Shown here one piece after another: positions 1 through 8,965 of a DNA stretch of 64,000 nucleotides; positions within the stretch are counted from its first letter, which is position 1, and each line of letters starts with the position of its first letter. This stretch comes from Nocardioides deserti (lineage in GTDB: Bacteria; Actinomycetota; Actinomycetes; Propionibacteriales; Nocardioidaceae). The stretch spans positions 1 to 64,000 of the forward strand of contig NZ_JACMYC010000009.1 in the NCBI RefSeq assembly GCF_014266025.1, in the 5' to 3' direction. Both the position numbers and the translations under genes were made by a program. A model generated the notes under the pieces. That model was given only the letters and a program-made list of their open reading frames with translations. It did no database searches and was not told the origin of the DNA.

Positions 1-652
1 GGCCGGGCGGAGGCGGCGGCAGGTCCGTCGGACCGGTCGGCGGGGCCGGCAGCGGTGCCGGCGGCGGGGGCGGCGGCGGGGGCGGCACCGGGGTGGCGGC
101 GGTGGCGGGCTCGTCGTCCTCGTCGGTGACCTCGGACAGCTCGGTCTCGTGCTCGGGACCGAAGTCGTCGGGCTCGTCGACGGCGGCGACCCCGACGGGT
201 CCGGTGCCCATGGCCTCGGCGGGGTGCTGTAGCCGGGAGAGGCGCACCAGGCCGGTGGTCGCCAGCAGGTCCGGGCCGGCCGGCCGCTCGTCGAGGACGA
301 CCGACAGCGCCGAGACGCTGACCCAGGACCGCTCGACCCAGGTGCTCGCCGAGGCGCCGTCGACCTCGACGGTCTCGCCGTCGGCGGCGACGGTCACCCG
401 CACCCGGCCGCGCACGAGCAGGCGGGTGGCGCCGTCGTCGGTGGTGGTGGCGAGCACGAAGGCCGGCAGCGCGCGGAGGCCACCGGAGAGCAGCGCGTCG
501 ACGAGGTCGTCGGTCGAGGCGCCGCCGTCGACGAGCGACCACAGCGCGGCCGCGCGGGTGCGCTCGTCGGGCGGGAGGAGCAGGACCGTGTCGTCGCCGA
601 GCACGCCGTACCACTCCCCCGGCCGGTAGGACCGGGTCGTCTGCTCGCTCAC
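1..652 (-). CDS. Unrecognised protein with Pro-rich C-terminal region, 3' end outside window
   Basis: About 217 codons are visible from a GTG start at 652; the rest runs off the left edge. The first 110 residues look like a small folded domain with many beta-strand-like stretches. They are followed by an acidic linker and then a long run of prolines and alanines (bases 1-100). No catalytic motif is visible. The start overlaps the stop of the PP2C phosphatase gene by GTGA, so the two are co-transcribed, with the phosphatase first. Proteins in this position next to actinobacterial PP2C genes are often FHA or other phosphopeptide-signalling proteins, and the missing C-terminus could hold such a domain. 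That is inference only. Confidence 0.6.
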   Translation of the reverse strand, partial: MSEQTTRSYRPGEWYGVLGDDTVLLLPPDERTRAAALWSLVDGGASTDDLVDALLSGGLRALPAFVLATTTDDGATRLLVRGRVRVTVAADGETVEVDGASASTWVERSWVSVSALSVVLDERPAGPDLLATTGLVRLSRLQHPAEAMGTGPVGVAAVDEPDDFGPEHETELSEVTDEDDEPATAATPVPPPPPPPPPAPLPAPPTGPTDLPPPPPG

Positions 653-1470
653 GGCAGGGCCCCCAATTTCTGCTCGAGACTCACCCGTTGGGCGTCGGAG
701 TCGTAGGAGAACTCGCTGACCAATCCCACCACATCGACGACGACGACCGTCGCGTTGTCCTTGCCACCGGCGGCGAGCGCCGCGCCGACGAGCTGGTCGG
801 CGGCGTCCCGGGGGTCGTCGGCGCGGGCGAGGATCTCGGCCATCAGGTCGTCACCGATCATCCCGGTGACGCCGTCGGAGCAGAGCACGAGCCGCTCGAC
901 CGAACCGAGCGGCAGGAGGAAGTAGTCGGCCTCGGCGGCGTCCGGGCCCCCGAGCGCGCGGGTGATGACGTGCCGCTCGGGGTGGACCGCGGCGTCGTCC
1001 TCGGTGATGGCGCCGGCCTCGACGAGCTCCTGCACCACGCTGTGGTCCACGCTGACCTGCTCGAGCCGGCCCTCGCTGAAGCGGTAGATGCGGGAGTCAC
1101 CCAGGTTGGCGAGCAGCCACTTGGGCTCGCCGTGGTCCTCCACGAGCAGCGCGACGACGGCGGTGGTGCCGGCGTGGAACCCGCCGGCTCCGCGGGCGCG
1201 CTGCGCCGCGCCGTACTCCGAGATCCGGCGCTGGCAGTCGCGCAGCGTCCCGGCGATGACGTCGGTGCCGCGGGCAGGGTCGTAGCCGGCATCGGCGAGC
1301 CGGCCGAACTCCTCGACCACGATCGCGCTCGCGACGTCGCCGCCCTCGTGGCCGCCCATGCCGTCGGCGACGACGAAGACGGGCGGCGCCGCGAGGTAGG
1401 AGTCCTCGTTGACCTCGCGCACCAGCCCCACGTCGGTCGCGGCCCCGTGGTGGAGCTCGACGGCCTTCAC
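649..1470 (-). CDS. PP2C-family Ser/Thr protein phosphatase
   Basis: 273 aa, the normal size for a single-domain bacterial PPM phosphatase. It removes phosphate from Ser/Thr of proteins using two metal ions. All the metal-binding motifs are visible: GLVREVNEDS near the N-terminus, VVADGMGGHEGG, LCSDGVTGM and GGKDNATVVVVD near the C-terminus. There is no signal peptide or membrane segment, so it should be cytosolic. GTG at 1470 was chosen because the PP2C fold begins a few residues later and the divergent gene begins at 1495; longer readings of this frame run into coding sequence of the other strand. It forms an operon (GTGA overlap) with the partial Pro-rich protein. The partner kinase is not in the window. 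Confidence 0.93.
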   Translation of the reverse strand: MKAVELHHGAATDVGLVREVNEDSYLAAPPVFVVADGMGGHEGGDVASAIVVEEFGRLADAGYDPARGTDVIAGTLRDCQRRISEYGAAQRARGAGGFHAGTTAVVALLVEDHGEPKWLLANLGDSRIYRFSEGRLEQVSVDHSVVQELVEAGAITEDDAAVHPERHVITRALGGPDAAEADYFLLPLGSVERLVLCSDGVTGMIGDDLMAEILARADDPRDAADQLVGAALAAGGKDNATVVVVDVVGLVSEFSYDSDAQRVSLEQKLGALP

Positions 1471-1494
1471 GGGCGGCTCGGTAGCGTTGAGGGG

Positions 1495-3765
1495 ATGCCC
1501 GGACACCGCTCGCTCGCCGACCAGCTGCGCAGCTGGTCGGACGAGCGCTTGTCCCGGCTCCTGCACGAGCGTCCCGATCTCGCCACTCCCGCCCCTCATG
1601 ACTCCGGCCAGCTGGCGTCCCGCGCGGCCACTCGATCGTCCCTGATGCGTGCGCTCGACGGCCTCACGAGGCTCGAGCTCTGCGTCCTTGATGCCCTCGT
1701 CGTCGCAGGTCAAACCACACCAGAGGAACTCGTGACGTTGGTGCGCGCCGCGCCGGGGGCGACGTCCGCGGCGCTGGACCGGCTGCTCGACCTGGCGCTC
1801 GCCTGGGAGTCGACCGCGGGAGTCCGCGCGCTGACCGGCGTCGCGGAGGCGATGGCCGGCGTCCGCGGGGGCGGCACGAGCGGCCTGCACCCGCGCTCGG
1901 CGGACGCCCCGCCGCCGGGGGAGGTGCGGCGCCGGCTGGACGAGCTGTCCCCCGCCGCCCGCACGCTGCTCGAGCACGTGGCCGAGCAGGGCGGGGAGGC
2001 GACCACCGGCACCTCGCGCCACCACGTGAGCGTCGCCGACGCCGCGACCCCGGCCGAGGAGCTGCTCGCCCGACGGCTGCTCGTGCCTCGCAGCGGCGGC
2101 GTGGTCGTGCTGCCCGGCGAGGTCGGGCTGGCGCTGCGCGGCGGCACGACCACCCGGGAGTCGGTCGACGAGGTGCCCGAGGTCGTCACCTCCGAGCGCT
2201 CCGGCGACCTCGTGGACCGCGCCGCGGCGGGCGCCGCCTTCGAGGTCGTACGTCGCGTGGAGCTCCTGCTCGACCAGTGGAGCACCGCGCCACCGACGGC
2301 ACTGCGCAGCGGCGGGCTCGGCGTGCGCGACCTCAAGGCGACCGCGACGCTGCTGCACGTCGACGAGCCGACCGCGGCGCTCCTGGTCGAGACGGCGTAC
2401 GCCGCCGGGCTGCTCGCCACCGCGGCCGACCGCGACGGCAACCCGGCGTGGGTGCCGACCGACCTGTTCGACTCCTGGTCCGCGCAGGAGCCCGCCGCGC
2501 GGTGGGCCGCCCTGGCCCGCGCCTGGCTGGACACCGCGCGGCTGCCGAGCCTCGTCGGCCAGCGCGACCCGCAGGGCAAGGCGTGGAACGCCCTGCAGCC
2601 CGAGCTGTCCTCGGGGCTCGCCGCCGAGGCTCGGCGGATGGCGCTGGAGGTGCTCGCGGACCTCCCGCCGGGCACGGTCGTGGCCTCCGGGACCGGCCCG
2701 CCGTCGGTCGTCGCGCGCGTCGCCTGGCTGCGCCCGCGGCGACCCCGCACGCGGGCCGACCAGGTCGCGGCGGCGCTCGTCGAGGCCGCGGCGCTCGGGC
2801 TGTGCGGGCTGGGCGGCCTGGCGACGTACGCACGGGCCCTGCTGCACGGCGACGACCCGGCACCGTCCCTCGCGGGGCTGCTGCCCGAGCCGGTCGACCA
2901 CGTGCTCCTCCAGGCCGACCTGACGGCGGTCGCGCCGGGTCCGCTCGAGTCCTCGCTCGCGCGCCGGCTGCAGCTGGTCGCGGACGTGGAGTCGCGGGGC
3001 GGGGCGACGGTCTACCGGTTCACGCCGGGCTCGGTGCGCCGCGCCCTGGACTCGGGGTGGACGGCGGTCGAGCTGCACGAGTTCGTCGGGTCGGTGTCGC
3101 GGACGCCGGTGCCCCAGCCGCTGACGTACCTCGTCGACGACACCGCCCGCACCTACGGCGCGGTGCGCGTGGGCGCGGTCGAGGCGTTCCTGCGCTCGGA
3201 CGACGAGTCGGCGCTGACCGAGCTCGAGCACCACCCGAAGGCGGCCGGGCTGGGGCTGCGGCGGATCGCGCCGACCGTCCTGGTCTCGACGACGCCGCTG
3301 GACGTGCTGCTCCCCCGGCTGCGCGAGCTCGGCGGCTCCCCGGTCGTGGAGGCGCCCGACGGCACCGTGCACGTCGCGCGGCCCGACGTGCTGCGTGCGC
3401 GGACGCCCAAGGACCGCCGCGCCCTGGCCGGCGCGAGCGCCCGTGCCGCCGCGCACCGCTCCGCCGCGGCCAGCGCCGTCGTCACCGCGATCCGCTCCGG
3501 CGACCAGGCCGCGCAGACCCGTCCGGCGACGGCGGCCACGCTGAGCCCCAGCGGGTCGCTGGCCGCGCTGCGCGAGGCGGTCGAGACCCGCGCGTCGGTG
3601 CTCATCTCCTACGTGGACAACCACGGCACGTCCACCGAGCGGATCGTCGACCCGGTCTCGGTCGAGGGCGGCCAGCTGACCGCCCACGACCACCGCAGCG
3701 ACGACGTCCGGACCTTCGCCGTGCACCGGATCACGTCGGTCAAGCCCGTTGCGGCGTCTCCGTAG
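1495..3765 (+). CDS. Helicase-associated (XPB/Ssl2 N-terminal-like) protein
   Basis: 756 aa with no helicase motifs of its own. It resembles the conserved actinobacterial protein encoded beside ercc3 (the Rv0862c type in Mycobacterium tuberculosis), which carries an XPB/Ssl2 N-terminal-like helicase-associated domain. The sequence is Leu/Ala-rich and helical with winged-helix-like segments. The last 70 residues (VLISYVDNHGTSTERIVDPV and following) look like a WYL-type beta domain. ATG at 1495 is preceded by a TAGCGT -10 box at 1482-1487, so translation is probably leaderless. It is divergent from the PP2C gene, and the CGNR protein and XPB helicase follow on the same strand. A role as helicase partner in DNA repair is inferred from gene neighbourhood. 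Confidence 0.82.
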   Translation: MPGHRSLADQLRSWSDERLSRLLHERPDLATPAPHDSGQLASRAATRSSLMRALDGLTRLELCVLDALVVAGQTTPEELVTLVRAAPGATSAALDRLLDLALAWESTAGVRALTGVAEAMAGVRGGGTSGLHPRSADAPPPGEVRRRLDELSPAARTLLEHVAEQGGEATTGTSRHHVSVADAATPAEELLARRLLVPRSGGVVVLPGEVGLALRGGTTTRESVDEVPEVVTSERSGDLVDRAAAGAAFEVVRRVELLLDQWSTAPPTALRSGGLGVRDLKATATLLHVDEPTAALLVETAYAAGLLATAADRDGNPAWVPTDLFDSWSAQEPAARWAALARAWLDTARLPSLVGQRDPQGKAWNALQPELSSGLAAEARRMALEVLADLPPGTVVASGTGPPSVVARVAWLRPRRPRTRADQVAAALVEAAALGLCGLGGLATYARALLHGDDPAPSLAGLLPEPVDHVLLQADLTAVAPGPLESSLARRLQLVADVESRGGATVYRFTPGSVRRALDSGWTAVELHEFVGSVSRTPVPQPLTYLVDDTARTYGAVRVGAVEAFLRSDDESALTELEHHPKAAGLGLRRIAPTVLVSTTPLDVLLPRLRELGGSPVVEAPDGTVHVARPDVLRARTPKDRRALAGASARAAAHRSAAASAVVTAIRSGDQAAQTRPATAATLSPSGSLAALREAVETRASVLISYVDNHGTSTERIVDPVSVEGGQLTAHDHRSDDVRTFAVHRITSVKPVAASP

Positions 3766-3774
3766 ACTCGTCCG

Positions 3775-4299
3775 GTGGACTTCCTGAGGTACGCCGAGCA
3801 GTCGGCCGCGCTGCTCAACGCGGACCTCCCCGACGTCGACGCGCTGCGGGACCACCTCGCCGGGCGGGCCTGGCTCCAGGAGCAGGCCACCGACCGCGAC
3901 TGCATGCTGCTGCGCAAGCACCAGCGCGAGCTCCGGCCGGTCTTCGAGGCCTCGGCCGGCGGCGACGTCGCCGGCGTGGTCGAGGGGCTCAACGAGCTGA
4001 TGACGCGGCACCCGGTCAGCCCGCGGATCACCGACCACGACGGCCACCTGCACGTCCACGTCGCCAGCCGCAGCGCGTCGGTGGCCGAGCTGCTCGTCGG
4101 CGAGTCCCTGCTGGGGTTGATGACGCTGGTCTGCGACCTCGGCCCGACCCGCCTCGGGGTCTGCGCGGCCGCCCCCTGCACACAGGTGTACGTCGACACC
4201 TCCCCCAACCAGTCGCGCCGCTACTGCTCGGACCGCTGCTCCTCGCGGGCCAACGTGGCGGCGTACCGAGCCCGGCAGAAGGCAGTCGCACCCGCATGA
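3775..4299 (+). CDS. CGNR zinc-finger protein (ABATE domain)
   Basis: 174 aa. Residues 1-120 resemble the stress-induced ABATE region. The C-terminus is a CGNR-type zinc finger with Cys pairs CAAAPC and YCSDRC, then SSRANVAAYRARQ, where the signature CGNR reads CSSR. Such proteins are putative DNA-binding transcriptional regulators. The GTG start at 3775 has TAGACT 6 bases upstream (3763-3768), the pattern of a leaderless promoter inside the short gap after the previous gene. Its stop overlaps the helicase start by ATGA, so it is translationally coupled to the XPB helicase and might regulate or assist it. Confidence 0.88.
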   Translation: MDFLRYAEQSAALLNADLPDVDALRDHLAGRAWLQEQATDRDCMLLRKHQRELRPVFEASAGGDVAGVVEGLNELMTRHPVSPRITDHDGHLHVHVASRSASVAELLVGESLLGLMTLVCDLGPTRLGVCAAAPCTQVYVDTSPNQSRRYCSDRCSSRANVAAYRARQKAVAPA

Positions 4300-5936
4300 A
4301 CGACGGACCGCTCATCGTCCAGTCCGACAAGACCCTGCTCCTCGAGATCGACCACGAGCGTGCGGCCGACTGCCGCAAGGCGATCGCTCCGTTCGCCGAG
4401 CTCGAGCGGTCCCCGGAGCACGTGCACACCTACCGGCTGACGCCGCTGGGGCTGTGGAACGCCCGCGCCGCCGGCCACGACGCCGAGCAGGTCGTCGACA
4501 CGCTGCTGGAGTACAGCCGCTACGCCGTGCCGCACGCGCTGCTCGTCGACGTCGCGGAGACCATGGCCCGCTACGGCCGGCTGCGGCTGGACAAGCACCC
4601 CACCCACGGGCTGGTGCTCACCTCGACCGACCGGCCGGTGCTCGAGGAGGTGCTGCGCGCCAAGAAGGTGCAGGGCATGCTCGGCGAGCGCATCGACGAG
4701 GACTCCGTGGTCGTCCACGCCTCCGAGCGCGGCAACCTCAAGCAGGCGCTGCTGAAGATCGGGTGGCCGGCCGAGGACTTCGCCGGCTACGTCGACGGCG
4801 AGGCGCACCCGATCTCGCTGCTCGAGGACGACTGGCAGCTGCGCGACTACCAGCGCGACGCGGCCGAGTCGTTCTGGCACGGCGGTTCCGGCGTGGTCGT
4901 GCTGCCCTGCGGCGCCGGCAAGACACTGGTCGGCGCCGCCTCGATGGCCCAGGCGCAGGCCACCACGCTGATCCTGGTCACCAACACCGTCTCCGCGCGC
5001 CAGTGGAAGGACGAGCTGGTGCGGCGCACGTCGCTGACCGAGGACGAGATCGGCGAGTACTCCGGCTCGGTCAAGGAGGTCCGACCGGTCACCATCGCGA
5101 CGTACCAGGTGCTGACGACCAAGCGGAAGGGCGTCTACCCCCACCTCGAGCTGCTCGACGCCCGCGACTGGGGCCTCATCGTCTACGACGAGGTGCACCT
5201 GCTGCCCGCGCCGATCTTCCGGATGACCGCGAACCTCCAGGCGCGGCGGCGGATCGGGTTGACCGCGACGCTCGTGCGCGAGGACGGCCGCGAGGGCGAC
5301 GTGTTCTCCCTCATCGGGCCGAAGCGGTACGACGCGCCGTGGAAGGACATCGAGGCGCAGGGCTGGATCGCCCCCGCCGACTGCGTCGAGGTGCGGGTGA
5401 CATTGCCGACCGACGAGCGGCTCGTGTACGCCGTGGCGGAGCCCGAGGAGCGCTACCGGCTCGCCTCGTGCACCGCGGAGAAGACCCGCGTCGTGCGCGA
5501 CATCGTCGCCTCGCACCCGGGCCAGCCGACGCTGGTGATCGGGCAGTACATCGAGCAGCTCGACGAGCTCGCCGCCTCCCTCGGCGCCCCCGTCATCAAG
5601 GGCGACACCCCCGTGAGGGAGCGGCAGCGGCTCTTCGACGCGTTCCGCTCCGGCGAGGTCGGGCTGCTGGTGGTGTCGAAGGTCGCGAACTTCTCCATCG
5701 ACCTGCCCTCGGCCGAGGTCGCGATCCAGGTCTCCGGCTCCTTCGGCTCCCGCCAGGAGGAGGCGCAGCGGCTCGGCCGGCTGCTGCGGCCGAAGTCGGA
5801 GGGGAAGACCGCGCACTTCTACACGATCGTCTCCCGCGACACCGTCGACGCCGACTTCGCCGCCAACCGGCAGCGGTTCCTCGCCGAGCAGGGGTACGCC
5901 TACCGGATCCTCGACGCCGAGGACCTGCCGGCCTGA
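4296..5936 (+). CDS. DNA repair helicase XPB (ERCC3 type)
   Basis: 546 aa superfamily 2 helicase. An N-terminal XPB damage-recognition-like region (1-175) is followed by the RecA-like core: Q-motif area LRDYQRDAAESF, Walker A LPCGAGKT near residue 203, DEVH box near 297, SAT-like LTATLVREDGREGD, and the C-terminal RecA fold with QRLGRLLRPKSEGKTAHFY. It matches bacterial XPB proteins, ATP-dependent 3'-5' helicases linked to repair. ATG at 4296 overlaps the CGNR stop and is preferred to much longer readings of the frame, which overlap two clear genes. It completes a three-gene set with the helicase-associated protein and the CGNR protein. Confidence 0.95.
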   Translation: MNDGPLIVQSDKTLLLEIDHERAADCRKAIAPFAELERSPEHVHTYRLTPLGLWNARAAGHDAEQVVDTLLEYSRYAVPHALLVDVAETMARYGRLRLDKHPTHGLVLTSTDRPVLEEVLRAKKVQGMLGERIDEDSVVVHASERGNLKQALLKIGWPAEDFAGYVDGEAHPISLLEDDWQLRDYQRDAAESFWHGGSGVVVLPCGAGKTLVGAASMAQAQATTLILVTNTVSARQWKDELVRRTSLTEDEIGEYSGSVKEVRPVTIATYQVLTTKRKGVYPHLELLDARDWGLIVYDEVHLLPAPIFRMTANLQARRRIGLTATLVREDGREGDVFSLIGPKRYDAPWKDIEAQGWIAPADCVEVRVTLPTDERLVYAVAEPEERYRLASCTAEKTRVVRDIVASHPGQPTLVIGQYIEQLDELAASLGAPVIKGDTPVRERQRLFDAFRSGEVGLLVVSKVANFSIDLPSAEVAIQVSGSFGSRQEEAQRLGRLLRPKSEGKTAHFYTIVSRDTVDADFAANRQRFLAEQGYAYRILDAEDLPA

Positions 5937-5970
5937 GGGTGCTCGTCGGCCGCTGCGGCTCCCGGGGATC

Positions 5971-6055
5971 GGGGGTCGTGTGCCTGGAGACGGCGTACTT
6001 CTGGGCCTCCAAGCACCCTCCTGGGCCTCCGCAACCACACCCAGCCGCAGCGGGA
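5971..6055. repeat. Partial copy of the GGTCGTGTGCC intergenic repeat and CTGGGCCTCC direct repeats
   Basis: Between the helicase and serA, bases 5972-5984 contain GGGGTCGTGTGCC, the left arm of the inverted repeats at 40673 and 59517, here without a full right arm. It is followed by two copies of CTGGGCCTCC (6004 and 6022). A similar CTGGGCTTCC/CTGGGCCTCT pair lies at 47141-47170. The 183-base gap has no gene. It may hold the helicase terminator and then the serA promoter. Confidence 0.45.
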
Positions 6056-6119
6056 CCCGGCGTCTCACCGCCCCGCGACGAATCGGAGCAACGGCGGCGG
6101 CGGTCCTAGGGTCGGAGGC

Positions 6120-7319
6120 GTGAAGGCACTGCTGCTGGAGAACATCCACCCGGTGGCCGTCGAGTCGCTCGAGGCCAAGGGGTACGAGGTCGAGCTGCTC
6201 GCGCGCTCCCTCTCCGAGGACGAGCTGGTCGAGGCGCTCCCGGGGGTCTCGCTGCTCGGGATCCGGTCGAACACCAACGTCACCGGCAAGGTGCTGGCCA
6301 ATGCGCCGGACCTGCTGGCGGTCGGCTGCTTCTGCATCGGCACCAACCAGGTCGACCTCGCCGCGGCGACCGAGCGCGGCGTGGCGGTGTTCAACGCGCC
6401 GTACTCCAACACGCGCAGCGTCGTGGAGCTGGTCATCGGCGAGATCATCGCGCTGGCCCGTCGGCTGCCGGAGAAGATCGAGAAGATGCACGCCGGCGTG
6501 TGGGACAAGTCGGCGAAGGGCAGCCACGAGGTGCGCGGGCGGACGCTGGGCATCGTGGGCTACGGCAACATCGGCACCCAGCTGTCCACGGTCGCGGAGG
6601 CGCTCGGCATGCGGGTCGTCTTCTTCGACACCGCCGACCGCCCGGCCCACGGCAACGCGCGCCGGATGTCGACCCTCGACGAGCTGCTCGCGATCTCCGA
6701 CGTCGTCAGCCTGCACATCGACGGCCGGCCGGGCAACGCCGGCCTCTTCGGGCACGAGCAGTTCTCGAAGATGAAGCCGCGCGCGATGTTCGTCAACGCC
6801 GCCCGCGGGATGGTCGTCGACACGGAGTCGCTGCGCGAGCACATCCTGTCCGGCCACATCGCCGGCGCCGCGATGGACGTCTTCCCGGTCGAGCCGAAGG
6901 CGCAGGGCGACCCGTTCGAGTCGCCGCTCCGCGGGCTCGACAACGTGATCCTGACCCCGCACGTGGGCGGGTCCACGCAGGAGGCGCAGGAGGAGATCGG
7001 CTGGTTCGTCTCCGGCAAGCTCGCGTCGTTCGCGCTGCACGGAAGCACCGCGCTGTCGGTCAACCTCCCGGCGGTCAACGTCCCGGAGCTGCGCACCGGC
7101 CACCGGCTCGGCTTCCTGCACCGCAACGTCCCCGGCGTGCTGGCCCGGCTCAACGAGATGCTCGCCGAGCAGGGCGACAACGTGGTCCAGCAGCAGCTCG
7201 CGACGCGCGGCGAGGTGGGGTACGTCGTCACCGACGCCGCCCAGCCGCTCTCCGCTGGCTCGCTGGAGCGGCTCGCCGCCTCCGAGAACGGGCTCTGGGT
7301 CCGCACCTGGTCGGCCTGA
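6120..7319 (+). CDS. serA: D-3-phosphoglycerate dehydrogenase
   Basis: 399 aa, matching the shorter SerA type of about 410 aa with a single C-terminal ACT domain. It oxidises 3-phosphoglycerate with NAD, the first step of serine synthesis, in the cytosol. The Rossmann motif GIVGYGNIGTQ lies near residue 145, the substrate/NAD loop VNAARGMVVD near 225, and the catalytic His in TPHVGGSTQEAQ near 281. Residues 325-399 form an ACT domain (RNVPGVLARLNEMLAEQGDN), presumably binding serine for feedback inhibition. The GTG start at 6120 has TAGGGT at 6107-6112, 7 bases upstream, with a GGAGG-like stretch between them. It stands alone. Confidence 0.95.
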   Translation: MKALLLENIHPVAVESLEAKGYEVELLARSLSEDELVEALPGVSLLGIRSNTNVTGKVLANAPDLLAVGCFCIGTNQVDLAAATERGVAVFNAPYSNTRSVVELVIGEIIALARRLPEKIEKMHAGVWDKSAKGSHEVRGRTLGIVGYGNIGTQLSTVAEALGMRVVFFDTADRPAHGNARRMSTLDELLAISDVVSLHIDGRPGNAGLFGHEQFSKMKPRAMFVNAARGMVVDTESLREHILSGHIAGAAMDVFPVEPKAQGDPFESPLRGLDNVILTPHVGGSTQEAQEEIGWFVSGKLASFALHGSTALSVNLPAVNVPELRTGHRLGFLHRNVPGVLARLNEMLAEQGDNVVQQQLATRGEVGYVVTDAAQPLSAGSLERLAASENGLWVRTWSA

Positions 7320-7349
7320 GCCGCTCCGCGGATCCTGTCGGTCCGCGGC

Positions 7350-7883
7350 TCAGCGGCTCCCGACGTCCGCCCGCGGCAGCGGACCGACGCCGCTGGTGCG
7401 GCCGGGTCGCGCGGCCGCGTGCCGCTGGCCGGGGCCCGGTCCGCTGCGGGCGGCCAGCGCGTCCGCGACGAGACCGGTGACGGCGGCGTACACGCCCTTG
7501 TGCAGCAGGTCGACGGCGAGCTCGCCGCGCGGCCAGGTCTGCGGCGGGGCGCCGACACCGGTGGCGTTCTCGAGCAGCTGGTCGGTGGTCAGCCGGACGA
7601 CGCCGAACTTCGCGGACGCGAGCGGCCCGCGGAGGCCGGCGTGGGCCATCGCCGAGCGCAGGACGCCGACGAGCGCGGCCTGGCCGTGGTGCATCGCCCA
7701 GTTCGTCGCGAGCGCCCGGCCACCGGTCTGCTCCGGAAGCCCGGTGAGCCGCTCGAGGACCCGGGCAGGGACGTAGGAGCTCGGGCGGCCGGTCAGCCGC
7801 TGCTCGACCTTCTCCCCCAGGGTCATCACCGCGACGCCCACGGCGCCGGCCAGCAGTCCCTCACCCACGACGCGCCCGATCAT
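7350..7883 (-). CDS. Conserved hypothetical protein with hydrophobic N-terminus
   Basis: 177 aa, not recognised. An N-terminal hydrophobic Gly/Ala segment (GEGLLAGAVGVAVMTLG) and further weakly hydrophobic helices (WAMHHGQAALVGVL, LHKGVYAAVTGLVADAL) suggest a membrane-associated protein. The C-terminal 30 residues are Arg/Gly/Pro-rich and probably disordered. It lies on the minus strand downstream of the aldo/keto reductase, with a strong hairpin between them, so it may have its own promoter. ATG at 7883 is the first start after that hairpin. No function is proposed. Confidence 0.6.
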   Translation of the reverse strand: MIGRVVGEGLLAGAVGVAVMTLGEKVEQRLTGRPSSYVPARVLERLTGLPEQTGGRALATNWAMHHGQAALVGVLRSAMAHAGLRGPLASAKFGVVRLTTDQLLENATGVGAPPQTWPRGELAVDLLHKGVYAAVTGLVADALAARSGPGPGQRHAAARPGRTSGVGPLPRADVGSR

Positions 7884-7938
7884 GGGCGCCGGGTACCCGG
7901 GGTTGCGGTCGGCGAACCGGCGACGGGCCGGTGGAGCG

Positions 7939-7987
7939 GGGTACGACGACGAGGGGCCGCCCCCATGGGCGACCCCTCGTCGTACCC
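7939..7987. terminator. Strong hairpin downstream of the aldo/keto reductase gene
   Basis: GGGTACGACGACGAGGGG (7939-7956) pairs with CCCCTCGTCGTACCC (7973-7987) apart from a 3-base bulge, with a short GC-rich loop. It sits 20 bases beyond the stop of the minus-strand reductase gene. There is no T-run, as is common for actinobacterial terminators. Confidence 0.6.
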
Positions 7988-8007
7988 GTCCACCACCACA
8001 GGGACGT

Positions 8008-8901
8008 CTAGGCCGGCTGGTCCGCGTCCAGCCGGGCGAGCTCCTCGTCGGTGAGCTCGAGGTCGGCGGCCGCGGCGGAGTCGGTGATCGACTGCGGCCG
8101 CTTGGCGCCGGGGATCGGGATGACGACCGGGGACTGCGCGAGCTCCCAGGCCAGCGCGACCTGCTGGGCGCTGACGCCGCGGGCCTCGGCGACCTCGGCG
8201 AAGGCCGGGTGCTTCTCGGCGAGCGACTTGGCGTCGCCGAGCCCACCGAGCGGGCTCCACGGCAGGAACGCCAGGCCGAGCTCCTCGCACACGTCGATCT
8301 CGGGCCGGCTGGAGCGGAACGCCGGGGAGAACTGGTTCTGCACGCTCGCCAGCGCCCCGCCGAGCACCGCGTGCGCGGCGCGGATCTGGTCCGGGTCGGC
8401 GTTGGAGAGGCCGACCATCCGGACCTTGCCGCTGTCGGCGATCTCCTTGAGCGTGCCGATGACCTCGTCGTACGGGACCTTCGGGTCGGGCCGGTGGTGC
8501 TGCCACAGTGCGATCTGCTCGACGCCGAGCCGCTGGAGGCTGGCGTCGACGGCTGCCCGCAGGTGCTCGGGCGAGCTGTCGGTGTCCCAGCCGCCACCGT
8601 CGGTGCGGACGTGGCCGCCCTTGGTGGCGAGGAGCACCTGGTCACGCACGCCGAGCTCGTCGAGCAGCCCGGCGATCAGCTCCTCGTTTGCGCCCTGGGC
8701 GCCGATGCCCTTCTCCTCCCCCGGCCCGTAGGCGTCGGCGGTGTCGAAGAGCGCCACCCCCGCGTCGAGCGCCGCGCGCACCGTGTCGGCCAGCTGCTCG
8801 CGCGGCTGGCTGCCGGACTGGTCGAACGTCATCAGCCCGAGGCCGATCGCCCCGACCTCCACCCGGCCGACCTGGTCGTTGCCGATCACTCGTGTCCTCA
8901 C
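8008..8901 (-). CDS. Aldo/keto reductase
   Basis: 297 aa TIM-barrel NADPH-dependent oxidoreductase. The family tetrad is visible: Asp and Tyr in FDTADAYGPGEEKG, Lys in LLATKGGHV, His in LWQHHRPDPK. The C-terminal cofactor-binding segment is IPIPGAKRPQSI. It fits the AKR11/13-like group of cytosolic general-stress reductases; the substrate cannot be told. GTG at 8901 is taken as the start. A second GTG at 8889 is possible because both lie just before the first barrel strand (VEVGAIGLGLMTF). It is divergent from rtcB, with about 65 bases shared as promoter region. Confidence 0.9.
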   Translation of the reverse strand: MRTRVIGNDQVGRVEVGAIGLGLMTFDQSGSQPREQLADTVRAALDAGVALFDTADAYGPGEEKGIGAQGANEELIAGLLDELGVRDQVLLATKGGHVRTDGGGWDTDSSPEHLRAAVDASLQRLGVEQIALWQHHRPDPKVPYDEVIGTLKEIADSGKVRMVGLSNADPDQIRAAHAVLGGALASVQNQFSPAFRSSRPEIDVCEELGLAFLPWSPLGGLGDAKSLAEKHPAFAEVAEARGVSAQQVALAWELAQSPVVIPIPGAKRPQSITDSAAAADLELTDEELARLDADQPA

Positions 8902-8965
8902 CGCGGCTCGGTGCCCAGGGCGCCGGGGCCGAAACCCGGGAGCGCAACGGGGTACGGGCGGAGGC

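Noticed and set aside
4221..7121. 966-codon minus-strand frame across the helicase and serA
   Set aside because: Its product is low-complexity Arg/Gly/Val/Leu-rich with no domain, while the plus strand has two intact enzymes.
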